Source: Volvox africanus
Taxonomy: Eukaryota; Chlorophyta; Chlorophyceae; Chlamydomonadales; Volvocaceae
Direction: 5' to 3'
Assembly: GCA_030268105.1 (NCBI GenBank)
Contig: BSDZ01000028.1
Location: forward strand, 62,001 to 126,000
Length of the DNA: 64,000 nucleotides
Part shown: positions 23,539 to 35,698 of the stretch, piece after piece
Position numbering within the stretch: position 1 is the first letter of the stretch
How the letters are laid out: each line of letters starts with the position of its first letter
The notes under the pieces: generated by a model
The model's database searches: none
What the model saw: the letters and a program-made list of their open reading frames with translations, nothing else
Told to the model about the DNA's origin: nothing
Made by a program: the position numbers and the translations under genes

Positions 23539-25494
23539 TCATTGGGCTTGTGTGGCACGTTTGCGGGCTTCTTCGAGCAGGGGTTTCATGTCCTGTGAGA
23601 AGTTGCGTGCCGGTTCCCATGAGTTGTGCTCGTCGGTATACCCTGTCCACTTAACCAAGTACTCGTGTACTGTTCGCTTACGTCGGTGTCGGCCCACACG
23701 ACGCGCGCGATAATCTAACACCCGCTCCACATCGTAAAACTTCTGTTTACCAGCGATCCAGGTCTCGGGAACTGGTTCGATCGCTGCGGGGGCGTTAGCA
23801 GGCTCAGGGACGGGTTCCGTACCACGATACGGACGAACAAGCGATACGTGAAACGTGGGGTGAATGGGCATATCAGCGGGCAATGCAAGCTCCACAGCCA
23901 CATTCCCAACCATGCGCACGACAGGATACGGACCAATCCAGCGGGGTAAGAGTTTTCGGGATCCGTCGGCCAAGGAACGCAAGTTCTTGGTGCTTAGCAA
24001 CACGAGTTGCCCTTCCGAAAACGTCACATCCTGCTTAGATTTGTTATAGTATTCCATCGTTCGTTGCTGCGCCGCGTCCAAACACGACTTCGCGTCTGTG
24101 ATTCGGGACATAAAAGACTTGGCAAAAAGTTTAGCAGCAGGCACGTTCACTTCCAACTCACGCCACACGGGTAGCGCGGGATGAAACCCGTAGTTAAGAA
24201 AGAACGGACTTTTGCCTGTAGAGCGGTTAACAGCGTTGTTAAGCGCGAATTCTGCCGCAGTCAAATATGTATCCCAAACAAGTGGTGTGCGACCAGCATA
24301 ATTGCGCAACATATCACCCAACGTGCGGTTTGTGCGTTCGGTTTGACCATCAGTCTGCGGGTGATACGCCGTGCTCAGGTTGACGCGCATGCCAACTAGT
24401 TTGCAGAGCGCTTCCCAAAACTTAGACGTGAACTGTCCACCGCGGTCCGAGATCACATTTTTGGGAATCCCGTGTAACCGAACCACATTATCGAAAAACA
24501 AACGCGCGGTTTGCTCAGCCGTGCAGGATGATGTGCATGGTGCTAGGTGAACCATCTTAGTCAGACGATCGACCATTACGAACACCGCATCGTATCCCCC
24601 CTCAGTTTTGGGCAGCGCGACTACGAAGTCCATGGAAACACTTTCCCAAGGCGCATCCGGGACAGGCAACGGTTGCAACAACCCATGGCCCTTACCGGAC
24701 AAAGCCTTATTGCGCTGGCACAGACTGCATGTCTGGACGAAGTTCGCCGCATCCTTAGCCAAACGAGGCCACCAAAAGGAACGTTGCACCAAGTCGATCA
24801 ATCGCTTGCTACCAGGGTGTCCTGCTAACGGGTCCTCGTGGAACCGCGCAAGGATGTCGTAGCGTAGCGCGTCGTCGTTCGGAACGACGATTTGCGTAGC
24901 TGCACCCTCCGTCCGTAGCCAAAGGCCATTCTGCTTGCGAAGGTTTTCTACATTAGCCGGGTCCGCGAACCAGGCGTCTGCGCTGTAGGCAACCTTCAAC
25001 CGCTCCGCGAGGTCCGTCGCGATCGGAACCCCCTCGCTACGCGGCCGCACGACGGGCGCTGCCAAAATTGCAGCGTGTAGCGACGGATGTCGACTGAGAG
25101 CATCGGCAATATTCAATTTACCAGAAATATACTCCCAGGTGCAGTTGAACCTAGCTAGATATTCCATCCACCTAGCTTGACGGCGGTTCAACGTCGGAAC
25201 GCTTTGCAAAAACGTTAGGGGCTTATGGTCAGTCTTTAAAGTAAACGGGCGTCCCTCGAGGTAACAGCGCCATTCCTTTAAAGCATGCAGCACGGCCAGA
25301 AGCTCCTGTTCCCCGGTGGTGTAGCGAATCTCCGCACCAGAAAACTTCTTACTCGTGAAGGCGATCGGTCGCCCTTCCTGTAGCAATACAGCGCCGCTTC
25401 CAAATATTGAGGCATCAGACACTACCTCAACACGAAATGGCAACGAGTAATCAGGGAATGCAAGGGTGACATCTTCGGCAACGATTCGTTTGAG
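23539..25494 (-). CDS. Gypsy pol, part 2: RNase H, integrase and chromodomain
   Basis: RNase H carries [11 protein letters not shown] and LKTDHKPL. Integrase has the zinc region ([18 protein letters not shown]) and core motifs ([26 protein letters not shown]). The C-terminus is a chromodomain ([26 protein letters not shown]), which in chromoviruses steers integration to marked chromatin. It is separated from part 1 by a single-base frameshift, so this copy is probably defective unless the shift is an assembly error or programmed. Confidence 0.9.
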   Translation of the reverse strand, partial: LKRIVAEDVTLAFPDYSLPFRVEVVSDASIFGSGAVLLQEGRPIAFTSKKFSGAEIRYTTGEQELLAVLHALKEWRCYLEGRPFTLKTDHKPLTFLQSVPTLNRRQARWMEYLARFNCTWEYISGKLNIADALSRHPSLHAAILAAPVVRPRSEGVPIATDLAERLKVAYSADAWFADPANVENLRKQNGLWLRTEGAATQIVVPNDDALRYDILARFHEDPLAGHPGSKRLIDLVQRSFWWPRLAKDAANFVQTCSLCQRNKALSGKGHGLLQPLPVPDAPWESVSMDFVVALPKTEGGYDAVFVMVDRLTKMVHLAPCTSSCTAEQTARLFFDNVVRLHGIPKNVISDRGGQFTSKFWEALCKLVGMRVNLSTAYHPQTDGQTERTNRTLGDMLRNYAGRTPLVWDTYLTAAEFALNNAVNRSTGKSPFFLNYGFHPALPVWRELEVNVPAAKLFAKSFMSRITDAKSCLDAAQQRTMEYYNKSKQDVTFSEGQLVLLSTKNLRSLADGSRKLLPRWIGPYPVVRMVGNVAVELALPADMPIHPTFHVSLVRPYRGTEPVPEPANAPAAIEPVPETWIAGKQKFYDVERVLDYRARRVGRHRRKRTVHEYLVKWTGYTDEHNSWEPARNFSQDMKPLLEEARKRATQAQ

Positions 25495-27580
25495 CTTGTT
25501 TGAATGCCCGCTGGCATTGCGACGTCCACGACTCGAGCGAAACGAAAACGCCTTTGCGAGTTAAGTTAGTAAGCGGGGCCGCAATGATGGAATATTTTTC
25601 AATGAACTTCCGGAAATAATTGGTCAAGCCAAGGAACTTACGCAGCTCCGTGAGGTTCTGAGGCGCGGGCCAATCGCGAACCACGGCGACCTTCCGCGGG
25701 TCCATCTTCACACCGGTGGCCGACACAATGTGGCCCAAATATTCCACCTGAGGCTGCGCCCAAAAGCATTTGGCGCGTTTAGCAAACAATTGCTCTCGCC
25801 TCATAACGTCGAGCACGAGCCGCAGATGCTCCAAGTGCTCCTCGCGCGTCTTAGAATATACCAAGATGTCATCCAGGTAGCAAACAACGAACCTGTCGAT
25901 AAACGGCCTAAACATTCGGTCCATAACCGCCTGAAACGTCGCAGGGGCATTAGTCAAACCAAACGATAGGACCGTATACTCAAAGTGACCGAAGGGCGTC
26001 CGAAAAGCGGTTTTCGGGATATCAGAGGCAGCGATGCGAATCTGATTGTAGCCCTGTTGTAAGTCAATTGAGGAAAAATAAGCCGAGCCCTTCAGCTTAT
26101 CCAACAGGTCGTCCACGCGTGGCAAAGGGTAGCGATTTTTCACCGTATTCGCATTTAACCCCCGGTAATCGATGCACATGCGCAAGGTCCCATCCTTCTT
26201 ACCGACAAACAAAATCGGTGCAGAATACGGGGATGTGCTGGGGCGTATCATACCCTTCGCGAGCAAATCCGTCACCTGGCGCTTCACCTCGTCCAGTTCC
26301 AATGGACTCAACCTGTACATTGGCCGGGCCGTAGGCTGCGCTCCAGGCATGAGAGGGATTGTGTGATCAACAGGACGCATAGGTGGTAGGCCAGGGATAT
26401 CTTTAAAGACGTCCTCATACTGCGACAGTAGGGCCTCAACCTCAGGATCCACAGAAATCTGCGCGGTGGTGACACAACAGCTCACCCGCGGCCTTAAAAG
26501 CAGTCCGTGGGCACCCTTCCGTAACAAACGGACGGCCTCCTTACGCCCGACTAGCTCTGGTTCGATTCGCGCGGCCATTGCGGTCACAGCGAAATTAACC
26601 ATAGGCACCGCCTCAGTTTCGCCCCCCTTTGGTGTGACATGTTCGAACGACAGGAAAGGTACCTTAATCGACAGAGTACCCTTGCACATATGCAGGGTTG
26701 CGGTCTCCATGTCGATGCGCGCGCGGTACTGTCGTAATGTCGACGACCCCATTATGTACGGTGCAGTCTCTGCTAAGCCCTGCAGCACGTACGGCCGGGT
26801 CACAACACGCAAAGGGCCTATCGATAGGCTAAGGGTAATCCTGCCCACGATGGGATGCTTACCCCCGTCAGCAAGGGTAACCTGTGTACAATCAGACGAC
26901 TCTGGGGACAACCCCAGCGCATTCACCTCTGTGACAGAGATGAAGTCGTCGCTGGCACCGGTGTCAACAAGTGCCTTCAGAGTACGGCCATTCAAACCGA
27001 TCTGAACCACAGGGACACGGTTATCTACGAGCGACTGCCCAGCAGACAACGTCAGTGCACTTAAGGCGGGCCCGTAACCAACGGCACCCCCATCAGGAGC
27101 TTCGTACCAAACGTCAACCGAGTAGGATAGGTGTGGCCACGGAGCCAACGTACCCTCCCGATCCACACCATTAAACAAAACGGTGCCCGGCTCGAACCGG
27201 TGGACATGCCGCATACCCCTTAACGATGCCTCTGCCTTGCGCCGACAGAAAGCGGGGAGTAAAACACATGCGGCAGTGTCTGGATATTGACGCCTACACC
27301 TCCTGTACATGGCCAACTGTTCCGACATCTCACGCAGAGACGAGGGGATGAACAAAACCACGTGGTTAGACAGATCGATAGACGACAGGGGACGGCGAGG
27401 TGTAAACAAATTACACAACGGGTCGAAGCAGAGAAGTCCCGTGCGTCCGTCAAGCGTGATGCGTCGCGCAATGACTCGCTCGATGTGTCCAAGTACACAA
27501 GGCAACAATGCCTTAACGGCTGGCCGTAAGGATGACCACCGACCACGCGTTAGTTCAGAAAACCCAGGTAGAGCCCCCTC
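25451..27580 (-). CDS. Gypsy pol, part 1: protease and reverse transcriptase
   Basis: The aspartic protease motif is [13 protein letters not shown]. The RT domain contains [16 protein letters not shown] and the catalytic YLDD ([14 protein letters not shown]), then the thumb region. The frame is lost at about 25494, within AFKQA, where one base appears to be missing. The terminal residues before the stop at 25451 are out of frame. Confidence 0.9.
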   Translation of the reverse strand, partial: EGALPGFSELTRGRWSSLRPAVKALLPCVLGHIERVIARRITLDGRTGLLCFDPLCNLFTPRRPLSSIDLSNHVVLFIPSSLREMSEQLAMYRRCRRQYPDTAACVLLPAFCRRKAEASLRGMRHVHRFEPGTVLFNGVDREGTLAPWPHLSYSVDVWYEAPDGGAVGYGPALSALTLSAGQSLVDNRVPVVQIGLNGRTLKALVDTGASDDFISVTEVNALGLSPESSDCTQVTLADGGKHPIVGRITLSLSIGPLRVVTRPYVLQGLAETAPYIMGSSTLRQYRARIDMETATLHMCKGTLSIKVPFLSFEHVTPKGGETEAVPMVNFAVTAMAARIEPELVGRKEAVRLLRKGAHGLLLRPRVSCCVTTAQISVDPEVEALLSQYEDVFKDIPGLPPMRPVDHTIPLMPGAQPTARPMYRLSPLELDEVKRQVTDLLAKGMIRPSTSPYSAPILFVGKKDGTLRMCIDYRGLNANTVKNRYPLPRVDDLLDKLKGSAYFSSIDLQQGYNQIRIAASDIPKTAFRTPFGHFEYTVLSFGLTNAPATFQAVMDRMFRPFIDRFVVCYLDDILVYSKTREEHLEHLRLVLDVMRREQLFAKRAKCFWAQPQVEYLGHIVSATGVKMDPRKVAVVRDWPAPQNLTELRKFLGLTNYFRKFIEKYSIIAAPLTNLTRKGVFVSLESWTSQCQRAFKQAQTNRCRRCHPCIP

Positions 27581-27601
27581 CGCAGGAACCCGGGCAAGCC
27601 C

Positions 27602-28837
27602 CTATTTCGGCTGAGGTACAAACGGCGGCATTAGAGGGCAATCCTTCGTAGAATGGCTCTCCGCACACCGTAGACAAACGTTGGCCAATTTTCGACGCTC
27701 GAATTCGGAACGATTGCAATTCCATTTTGGCATAAATGTGTCGTCCGTACGAGTACGCTTCGCGTTGGGGTCGGAACGCTGTGCGGCTGCCGACGACGGC
27801 GCACCACCACGCTTCCTGTTCCTAGCTGGGTCCGAGCTCGGACCTGCTCCTCCTGTACCACGGACACCCGAGCTAGCGCCCCCGCGCGCCTTGCGTTGCC
27901 CGTTGCTGCGTCGCGTCGCGGCAGTAGGCGTGGGGCGGGTCGCGCCGAGGTCCTGGTCGAGAGCCACAGCTTCCCCAAGCGGATCCTGCACTTGCACGGC
28001 ATTTGCACGAGGGGCAGACTTGACTTCTTCCTCGCCGGCAAGAAGTCGTATCTCCGCGCCCTTAGCAAAAGCGACTAACGCGTCATACGACTTGATCTGC
28101 GCTCCAACCAAGTCAGTGGCGCACCATTTAGCCAAAAGTTTCGTTAGGCCTCGTCTAAACCAAAAGACACGCTCAGATTCGGTGAGGTCAGCAATGGGAG
28201 TCACAAGTGCTTCGAAGCGTGACTGGTACGCAGGTACATTTTCATCCCGACGCATGTGGTAGCTACCCGCTGCCAAAACGTTACGAGCTTCCACATCGCG
28301 TGCTTGAACCTCAGTAGCGAATCGTGCGAGCAAAGCGGCGACTAACTCGTCAAAAGTATAGCTGCCCCGGGCGTTGGTCCAATTGCGATACCAGTCCTTC
28401 GCTGCGCCCTCGAGGGTGTTACCAACGAAGAGACACCTGATACCGTCATTATCGCCACCATGAACAGCTTGGAGGTACTTTTTAGCGTCACGCACGTACG
28501 CACGAGTTGCATCGGCTATGCTATGCCCTGGTGTCTTGTCGGTCAGCGAAATATTGAGCCTAGGAACGGGAATCGACAATCTCATCACCTCAGGGATGTC
28601 ATCATGCCCTCGAGCTTGAGGTAATGGCAGAACCCTTGGTCCAGCAGTGTTGTCCATATTCGTGTTCACTGCTGAATGCGGCACAATTAAGTGAGCAGGG
28701 GTCTGAAGGAAAAGGGGCTCTTGAGTGGCTCGCGCGCCAACAGTCTCAAGACCTCTATCCGGCGCTCTAGCAGCTACAACGAAATCGGGTTGGCTAGCTA
28801 GGCTAGTGTGCGGCGTATCGTCGTGTTCCGCGGACAT
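27602..28837 (-). CDS. Gypsy gag
   Basis: A 411-residue protein with a central gag-type helical region (KDWYRNWTNARGSYTFDELV) and a C-terminal zinc-knuckle-like motif CLRCAESHSTKDC, in which the Cys/His spacing is one residue shorter than the classical CCHC. The pol frame begins in a different register just downstream, so a frameshift or separate initiation is needed to express pol. The 5' leader is 28838-29303. Confidence 0.85.
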   Translation of the reverse strand: MSAEHDDTPHTSLASQPDFVVAARAPDRGLETVGARATQEPLFLQTPAHLIVPHSAVNTNMDNTAGPRVLPLPQARGHDDIPEVMRLSIPVPRLNISLTDKTPGHSIADATRAYVRDAKKYLQAVHGGDNDGIRCLFVGNTLEGAAKDWYRNWTNARGSYTFDELVAALLARFATEVQARDVEARNVLAAGSYHMRRDENVPAYQSRFEALVTPIADLTESERVFWFRRGLTKLLAKWCATDLVGAQIKSYDALVAFAKGAEIRLLAGEEEVKSAPRANAVQVQDPLGEAVALDQDLGATRPTPTAATRRSNGQRKARGGASSGVRGTGGAGPSSDPARNRKRGGAPSSAAAQRSDPNAKRTRTDDTFMPKWNCNRSEFERRKLANVCLRCAESHSTKDCPLMPPFVPQPK

Positions 28838-29303
28838 GGAGCACGAAACGATACCCTAGTTTTGCGTAATAGAAGCCGACTTCTATCGCAAAGGCAAGAG
28901 TACAAAGCGATTCGGTGAGCCTACCGACAGTACTCTTGAGAAGATTCAGCAAACTCAGCAAGTAATTGCCCAGCTGAGTCCTGATCTCCGTAGTTTGAGC
29001 AATGAGAGTCGCCAACTGGTCCGGATGAACGCCGGTCTCAGTCGCCGCGGCAAGCAATGCCGGTGCACTGAGATTACCTGCGACTCAGAGCGTACACTTA
29101 CACAACAAGTGCAGCAATCTAAGTAAAAGCAATTAAACAATTACAAACCGGAAGCGGCGGCGTCCAAAACGGCGCGGCCTAAGTCTTCGGCAAAAGTATC
29201 TAGCGGTCCTCGTGGTTCGTCGCTGGAACTCGCCATAGAAAGAACCTACTTCCGATTAGACAAAGAGAGACAGTTAGGCAACGAACCTGTCTCGATACCA
29301 AAT

Positions 29304-30127
29304 TGTTGTACCTCTCGTTCGCGTTTGCTCATGAGTATCTGCACGTCTGGAGACTATCGACACCGATGCGCGAGCACTTGCAAGTACAGCAAGGCAAGCG
29401 AGAGCAAACAAAGACAGCGGAAGACTTCAAGACGAAGAGAGATATAACTTACGGTCTTACAGGTCGGAATGATGCAATGAACGAAATCGCCGTCAGCGCC
29501 GGAAGCAAGCAATCATCACGCGGCGGTAATTAGCGAAGTTAAGGCTTAGCTCGGGCTAAGTAGAATAGTGTATAGGAATAGTAATTTAGAACACACGAGT
29601 GTTCTCCGGTATCGGATATCTTGGCTAGCTTAGCCGTCCTCGCATCTGTTATACTCGCAGCATCGCAATGCCGTACGATTCACATTAGGAGGCCGATCCT
29701 AGATGTGACAACCCTACTGCGTCTAGGCGATGTCTACGCATAACAACGTATAAGCCTTTCCGGCATTCGCATGATGCAAGGGTCCGGATAACAATATCCG
29801 GTTGCAGGGCATGCATCGCGACGAGTGCGGCGCTCTCAACGTGTGCTTTAATGAAGTAATATTATATCAGATAATATTACTTATCGTTTCGTAGCACGAG
29901 CATAATGCGCACTTCAATGATTAGGTCATTCATGCATGCTAGGCGAATTTGCCATGGTGCGATGTCGCGATGGATAATGACAACATGCCAGATGCATATA
30001 TAAATGTATGCGAATACATTTATATCATGCAGATTCATTCATATGTAATGCGTTCATCACAAAAGCACTTCGACTCATAGGATCGCGTCGACCTACACGT
30101 CGACGGGAAATGAATCGTAGCACAACA
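29304..30127 (-). repeat. Gypsy 5' LTR (right copy)
   Basis: Near-identical to 22656-23479. I noted differences at ctatcgacac/ctattgacac, ggtaatt/ggtgatt and attcgcatg/attcacatg. Confidence 0.92.
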
Positions 30128-30440
30128 CCAGGCCACGGCAGCTGCAGTGCGGGAGGCACTTTGGCTTCGCAAGCTGACCAGAGACTTGGGTCTGAGGACA
30201 CAGGCTATTCAGATTCGAACGGATTCTGAGGGATCGATGAGCCTTGGGAATAACCCGATAATGTCGGTTCGTTCTAAGCACATCGACGTGCAACATCATC
30301 TAGTGCGAGAACGAGTCCTGCGGAAGGAAGTTGCCTTATCGCACTGTTCGACGGAGGATATGGTAGCAGATGTGTTAACCAAGGCACTTGGAGAGATAAA
30401 GTTTAAGAAGTGCATTACGGCGATGGGGTTGGCCGAGTAA
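30128..30440 (+). CDS. Copia copy 1 gag-pol, 3' end (RNase H C-terminus)
   Basis: This continues the RNase H reading frame after the nested gypsy element (ATAAAVREALWLRKL, later KHIDVQHHLVRERV) to a TAA at about 30440. It is identical by eye to the uninterrupted copy 2. Confidence 0.9.
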
Positions 30441-30555
30441 GCTTTCTAAGTTTGTTTGGGGCGAACTCGTTTGGCTTTAGCTTTTCGGTTTCAAGAAGAA
30501 TCCCTGGTTGGAATTATCTTCTTTCACTTGTTGCTAGGCATGTCTCGAGGGGGCG

Positions 30556-30796
30556 TGTTATAAAATGGTATATCAGTTCGATATAGCGATCCATACTAGC
30601 AACAATCCTGCTGTTGTAGCTGTACTCGGCGGTAAGCTATCGACCCACGTTCGTACTGCTTGTAGTGCTATACGCACAAGTATATGTGCCGACTCTAGAA
30701 CGAACTATTTGGACTCCTTACTATCAGATAATATGTAACTCTACTTTCTCGTAATTACGTCAGGCTTCCTTATGTCTGATAGTCTACATCTCAATA
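30556..30796 (+). repeat. Copia copy 1, 3' LTR
   Basis: Preceded by the purine tract cgagggggcg. It differs from the 5' LTR at a few bases (caatcctgctg, ctacatctc). Confidence 0.92.
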
Positions 30797-30958
30797 AAAG
30801 GATACCTAGCTCAGGTAGACGGAATTGAAGACAGCGGAAAACTTGAAAGCAATACAATCGTATTGCAGAATGAAGTGCAAAGGCTATCACAGCCAAAGCT
30901 TCATTCTCTAACCCGAATGCTCAGGCTTGGATAGAGGATAGTGGTCAGTGATGCTTGA
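30797..30958. other. 162-bp spacer between inverted copia copies (inverted segment)
   Basis: No gene. It starts with aaagg and ends with cttga. These are the target duplications of copy 2 and copy 1 respectively in swapped positions, so the segment has been flipped. It has a short match (gacagcggaa) to the gypsy LTR. Confidence 0.75.
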
Positions 30959-31314
30959 TATTGAGACGTAGACTATCAGACATAAGGAAGCCTGACGTAA
31001 TTACGAGAAAGTAGAGTTACATATTATCTGATAGTAAGGAGTCCAAATAGTTCGTTCTAGAGTCGGCACATATACTTGTGCGTATAGCACTACAAGCAGT
31101 ACGAATGTGGGTCGATAGCTTACCGCCGAGTACAGCTACAACAGCGGGATTGTTGCTAGTATGGATCGCTATATCGAACTGATATACCATTTTATAACAC
31201 GCCCCCTCGAGACATGCCTAGCAACAAGTGAAAGAAGATAATTCCAACCAGGGATTCTTCTTGAAACCGAAAAGCTAAAGCCAAACGAGTTCGCCCCAAA
31301 CAAACTTAGAAAGC

Positions 31315-34300
31315 TTACTCGGCCAACCCCATCGCCGTAATGCACTTCTTAAACTTTATCTCTCCAAGTGCCTTGGTTAACACATCTGCTACCATATCCT
31401 CCGTCGAACAGTGCGATAAGGCAACTTCCTTCCGCAGGACTCGTTCTCGCACTAGATGATGTTGCACGTCGATGTGCTTAGAACGAACCGACATTATCGG
31501 GTTATTCCCAAGGCTCATCGATCCCTCAGAATCCGTTCGAATCTGAATAGCCTGTGTCCTCAGACCCAAGTCTCTGGTCAGCTTGCGAAGCCAAAGTGCC
31601 TCCCGCACTGCAGCTGCCGTGGCCTGGTACTCTGCCTCCACTGTTGAAGCTGCCGCCGTGCGCTGCAATTGGCTGTTCCAGCTGATAGCTGCGCCGTTTA
31701 GCAAGAATACGTAGCCAGTTGTGGACCTCCGAGTGGCTGGATCTCCAGCCCAGTCGGAATCACTGTAGCCCACCATGGTGAGATCGCCATCTCCGTCATA
31801 GCATAATCCGAGCTCCTTGGTACCCGCCAGGTATCGCAGCACCCCCAAAGCCAAGCCCATGTGAACCTTAGATGGGTTGCCCATGAAGCGCGCCAGAACG
31901 CTCATTGCCTGCGAGATATCCGGTCTTGTGCTCGTCGCCAGGTAGTTCAATTCGCCGACAAGCGCCCTGTACTTGGTGTTGTCTACGAGCTCCTTGTTGT
32001 TGTCTTCTGCAGGCAGGGCTCTAGTACCAGGAGGTAGTGGGGTCTTTCGAGGCTTTGCATTGACGAGTTGATGTCGCTGCAGCAGCTCCTCAATGTAGCG
32101 TCGCTGCGATAGTTTTACCTCCCCGTGCGCTCCCCGGCTGATCTCCATGCCCAGGAAAACTTTTGCCTCTCCAAGATCTCGAATCTTGAAGGCTTGTCCG
32201 ATTTCTGTTTTCACTCTCCTGATCATTGCCTCGTCTTCTGAGGTGATGATGATGTCGTCCACGTGCACCAGCAGGTAGACAATCTCCTTCTCGTCCTTTT
32301 TGATGAACAGTGCTGGGTCCGCTACTGACGGTTTGAACCCCAGCTTGTCCAGCTCCGCCGCTAGCTTCATATACCAGCAGCGTGGGGCCTGTTTCAGCCC
32401 GTAGATTGAGCGTAGGAGCCTGCATGCCTGCTCTGGATCTGCTGACTCGTAACCAGGCGGCTGCTGCATCCAGAGCTCCTCCTCTAGCTCCCCGTTCAGG
32501 AAAGCTGTTGAAACGTCTAGCTGATGGATCGGCATTGCTTTAGCCGCAGCCACCGCCAGGAGCATACGAAGCGAAGCAAAACGCGAGGTTGGAGCAAAGA
32601 GCTCCCCATAATCAATCCCCGCCCGCTGCTCGTAGCCCTTCGCCACCAAACGTGCCTTGTAGCGCTCGATCTCGCCATCCTCTGCACGTTTGACCTTATA
32701 CACCCACCGACAAGGCAGAATCCGCGCACCTGGCGGTGGTTTTGCTAGCTCCCAGGTCCCATTTGTGAGCTGTGCTGAGATTTCCTCATCCATGGCACTT
32801 CTCCATTCCTCAGCATATGGGCCGTCAGTGGCCTCCTGGTATGAAGCTGGCTCTGGTACTTCTTCCTCGATTGCAGCATTGATCCGCCCGAACGTAACCC
32901 TTCCGTTGGGCTCATGCCTCCATTCAATCAGTCGCTTTCGCTCACGTAGTGGATAGCGACGTTCCTGCATATTAACGTCTGCACCGTCGTTGTTGTGGTT
33001 TTGCTGCTGCACCGGCCCTTCGCCTGTCATAGCGTCTCCACCATTGCCTCCGCGGGACTGCGCTGTATTTTGCATCCTGGGAAACTGTGCTGCTGGTATG
33101 CCTGCGTGCCTCTGTGGCGCCGCTGTCTGGCCGCTGCTGGTGGATGCACCATGGTTCACTTCAGCAGCTCCCTGGTCCATGTCGGTGTTGACCGGCGTAT
33201 CTCCGCCGCCCCCTGGCAACGGAACGCCGCCAGACTCCTCGACATCCTCCTCGTCGGAATCCTCATAGCGATCTCCAACTGTTGACTCGTCGAACTTGAC
33301 TGTCGAGTGGGTGCTGATGAGATTGTTGATCAAGATGCGGTACTGCCTCCCTTGCTCGTATCCAACCAGCACTCCTTTTTTACTCACGGGTTGCAGTTTG
33401 TTCCGCTTCTCCTTCGGCACGTGTGCATATGCGGTACTGCCAAAAACTCTCAGATGGCTTATGTCCGGCTTCACCCCCATGAACGCCTCATGGGGCGTTA
33501 CTGATGCCCCCACGACCGGTGAAACGTTGCGCAAAAGATTTGCCGTAGCCATGGCTTCTGCCCAGAGCTTCTGCGGTAGTCCTGACTCCGCCAGCATTGC
33601 CCGGGTCTTCTCCAATAGGGTCCTATTGAGGCGCTCCGCCGCCCCATTCTGCTCCGGTGAATACCCAACGGTCGTACCATGGATAATCCCTTTTTCGCCG
33701 AAGTAGGCGCTCATGGCTGAGTTAAGGAACTCGGTCCCACGATCCGTACGTGCCTCCTTCACTCGACGGCCAGTCATATTCTCCAGCGCCTCGATCATTG
33801 TCTTGACCTTCTTTCGAACTGCGTCCTTGGTCTCCGTGAACGCAACAGTAGAAAATCCCGTGCAGTCGTCCAGCAATGTAGTAACGTACCGGGATCCACC
33901 TATCGAAGTCTCAGGCATAGGTCCACAGACGTCCAGGTGTATCAGGCCCAGAGGTTTCGCCGCCTTGTGTCCAGTGGACGGGAATGGTCCACGTGTTTGT
34001 TTTGCATAAATGCAGGGCTCGCAGATCCGCGACCTGGCTGCTTCCAGACTCACGCGATCCAAATCCATGCCGGTTACCATGTGTTCCCAGCACATACGTT
34101 CCAGGCTCTTGTAGCCCAGATGCCCCAAGCGCCGATGCCACAGCGCTGCCTTCAAGCCTTCTGACCCGACCGCCGCACATGAGCGGCCTTTCTTGGCTAA
34201 ACGCCCTGCTGTGTGATGGCGAACAACATAGAGGCGTCCCACTTTGTCTGCGCGTAGGATTGTCCTCCCCTTTGCTTGCACGAGTGCTTTGTTGTGGCCC

Positions 34301-34747
34301 AGCTGGATGGTGGCGCCACGCTCATCAAAGATCCCTGCTGAGATCAACTTCACTGTCGCCTTGGGCACCACATAGACGTTCTTGAGCTCAATTTGCAGCC
34401 CCTTGACGGTGTTACTCCACATGGTGTAACGGCCCACGTGGGTCGGCTTATACTTGGAGCCATCGTAGCCAACCACCGTGAACATTTCTTCTGGCTGCAC
34501 AGCTCTCACGTCCTCCAGCTCTGTCGCGTCGTAGGTGATATGCCATTCTGACGCTGAGTCCAGGTGCCAGGCGTTCGACCGCGACTCGTTTCCAACAGCA
34601 TACGCCATTTTTGTGGGCTCCCTGCGCTGAAGGTTGCCCCCGCCGCGTCCATAATTTTGTTGTTGGTCTGCCAGGCGCTTCTTGCATACTCCGATAAAAT
34701 GCCCTGGCTTGCCGCAGTAATGACAGATAGCGTTTGACTTGCTCCTC
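31315..34747 (-). pseudogene. Copia copy 2 gag-pol downstream of a nonsense codon
   Basis: This frame covers the zinc knuckle, protease, integrase, RT and a complete RNase H (VEAEYQATAAAVREAL continuous). It is cut off from the gag start by an in-frame TAA at about 34755. Apart from that stop the polyprotein is intact. Confidence 0.88.
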
Positions 34748-34755
34748 TGCTTACT

Positions 34756-35370
34756 TTATTGATTACGGCCTGTAGAGCTTGCGTTGCCACCACTTCGGTG
34801 TGTGATGTATGCGGATGATGACTCCCTGTTGTCATCGTCCGGTATCACATACGCCATGAGTCGCGCGACCACTTGCGAGAAGTCCAGCTCTCCTTCACGC
34901 ATTGTCAGGGCTGTTGTTACCACATGATACTTGCTCGGAAGTCCTTTGATGACAATTGTAGAGAGCTCCGTGTCTGCGACTGCGTGTCCCACATCCAGCA
35001 AGTCCGACTGTAGCTGTCGCGCGCGGCTGATATAAATTGGCAGCTCCTCTCCATTAGCCATTTTAAAATCACTTAGCTCCTGTCGTAGTGCTACCTTTCT
35101 CGTGTTGCAGGTTGATGCGAACGTAGCCGCCAAAGCGTCCCAGGCGGCCTTCGCATTTGCCGCCCGAACAATTGTTTGGAGGTGATGGTTCTTTACGTTC
35201 TTGGCCATCACACTCTTGACCTTGTCGGAGATGATGACATCCGCCTCTGCAATTGGTGCTTGTAGCAGGGCGCGACTGTATCCAAGCTCCGCGCACAACA
35301 ATTGGAATCGTAGTTTCCAAGTTGAGTAGTTGTGTAGGTCCAGCGGCTCGTCCAGCCTATCCTTTCCCAT
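34756..35370 (-). CDS. Copia copy 2 truncated gag
   Basis: 204 residues from the same ATG as copy 1, ending TGRNQ followed by TAA where copy 1 has CAA. The change is a single C-to-T transition on the coding strand. Confidence 0.88.
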   Translation of the reverse strand: MGKDRLDEPLDLHNYSTWKLRFQLLCAELGYSRALLQAPIAEADVIISDKVKSVMAKNVKNHHLQTIVRAANAKAAWDALAATFASTCNTRKVALRQELSDFKMANGEELPIYISRARQLQSDLLDVGHAVADTELSTIVIKGLPSKYHVVTTALTMREGELDFSQVVARLMAYVIPDDDNRESSSAYITHRSGGNASSTGRNQ

Positions 35371-35698
35371 TGTGAAGACCTATAAACGCGAAGATCAACA
35401 CTAGAATGGGCAAAAGATGTCAGGCTCCGCGGTCAACGATGACCGGGGCTCATAACCTATTGAGACGTAGACTATCAGACATAAGGAAGCCTGACGTAAT
35501 TACGAGAAAGTAGAGTTACATATTATCTGATAGTAAGGAGTCCAAATAGTTCGTTCTAGAGTCGGCACATATACTTGTGCGTATAGCACTACAAGCAGTA
35601 CGAACGTGGGTCGATAGCTTACCGCCGAGTACAGCTACAACAGCGGGATTGTTGCTAGTATGGATCGCTATATCCAACTGATATACCATTTTATAACA

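Larger units (their letters stand above)
22656..30127 (-). mobile_element. Ty3/gypsy chromovirus LTR retrotransposon nested in copia RNase H
   Basis: A 7,472-bp element in minus orientation with 824-bp LTRs at 22656-23479 and 29304-30127 (TGTTGT...ACAACA) and a 5-bp target duplication CCAGG (22651-22655 and 30128-30132). The purine tract lies inside the left LTR (ggggggataat on the minus strand). A primer site beginning TGGTATCGAGAC lies inside the right LTR. The order is gag, protease, RT, RNase H, integrase, chromodomain. The LTRs differ at about three positions by eye, so insertion was recent. Confidence 0.95.
18580..30796 (+). mobile_element. Ty1/copia LTR retrotransposon, copy 1 (split by a gypsy element)
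   Basis: LTRs are 18580-18820 and 30556-30796 (241 bp, TGTTATAAAATGG start, CTCAATA end). Removing the nested element and its duplicated CCAGG leaves 4,740 bp, the same length as copy 2. The order is LTR, half-tRNA primer site, gag, protease, integrase, RT, RNase H, purine tract (cgagggggcg), LTR, with integrase before RT as in copia. The flanks are tcaag on the left and aaagg on the right, which do not match each other but match those of copy 2 exchanged. A copia-like family (Osser) is known in Volvox; I cannot confirm identity. Confidence 0.93.
30959..35698 (-). mobile_element. Ty1/copia LTR retrotransposon, copy 2 (uninterrupted, inverted)
   Basis: 4,740 bp with LTRs at 30959-31199 (3') and 35458-35698 (5') and the primer site at 35442-35457. 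Internal sequence is almost identical to copy 1. I found three coding differences: CAA to TAA in gag, Pro/Ser at REPSS versus RESSS, and Gln/Arg at LWHQRLG versus LWHRRLG. The outer flanks are cttga and ccttt. Confidence 0.93.

Noticed and set aside
29303..29533. 76-codon ORF repeated at two places
   Set aside because: It lies in the gypsy LTR and has no independent support.
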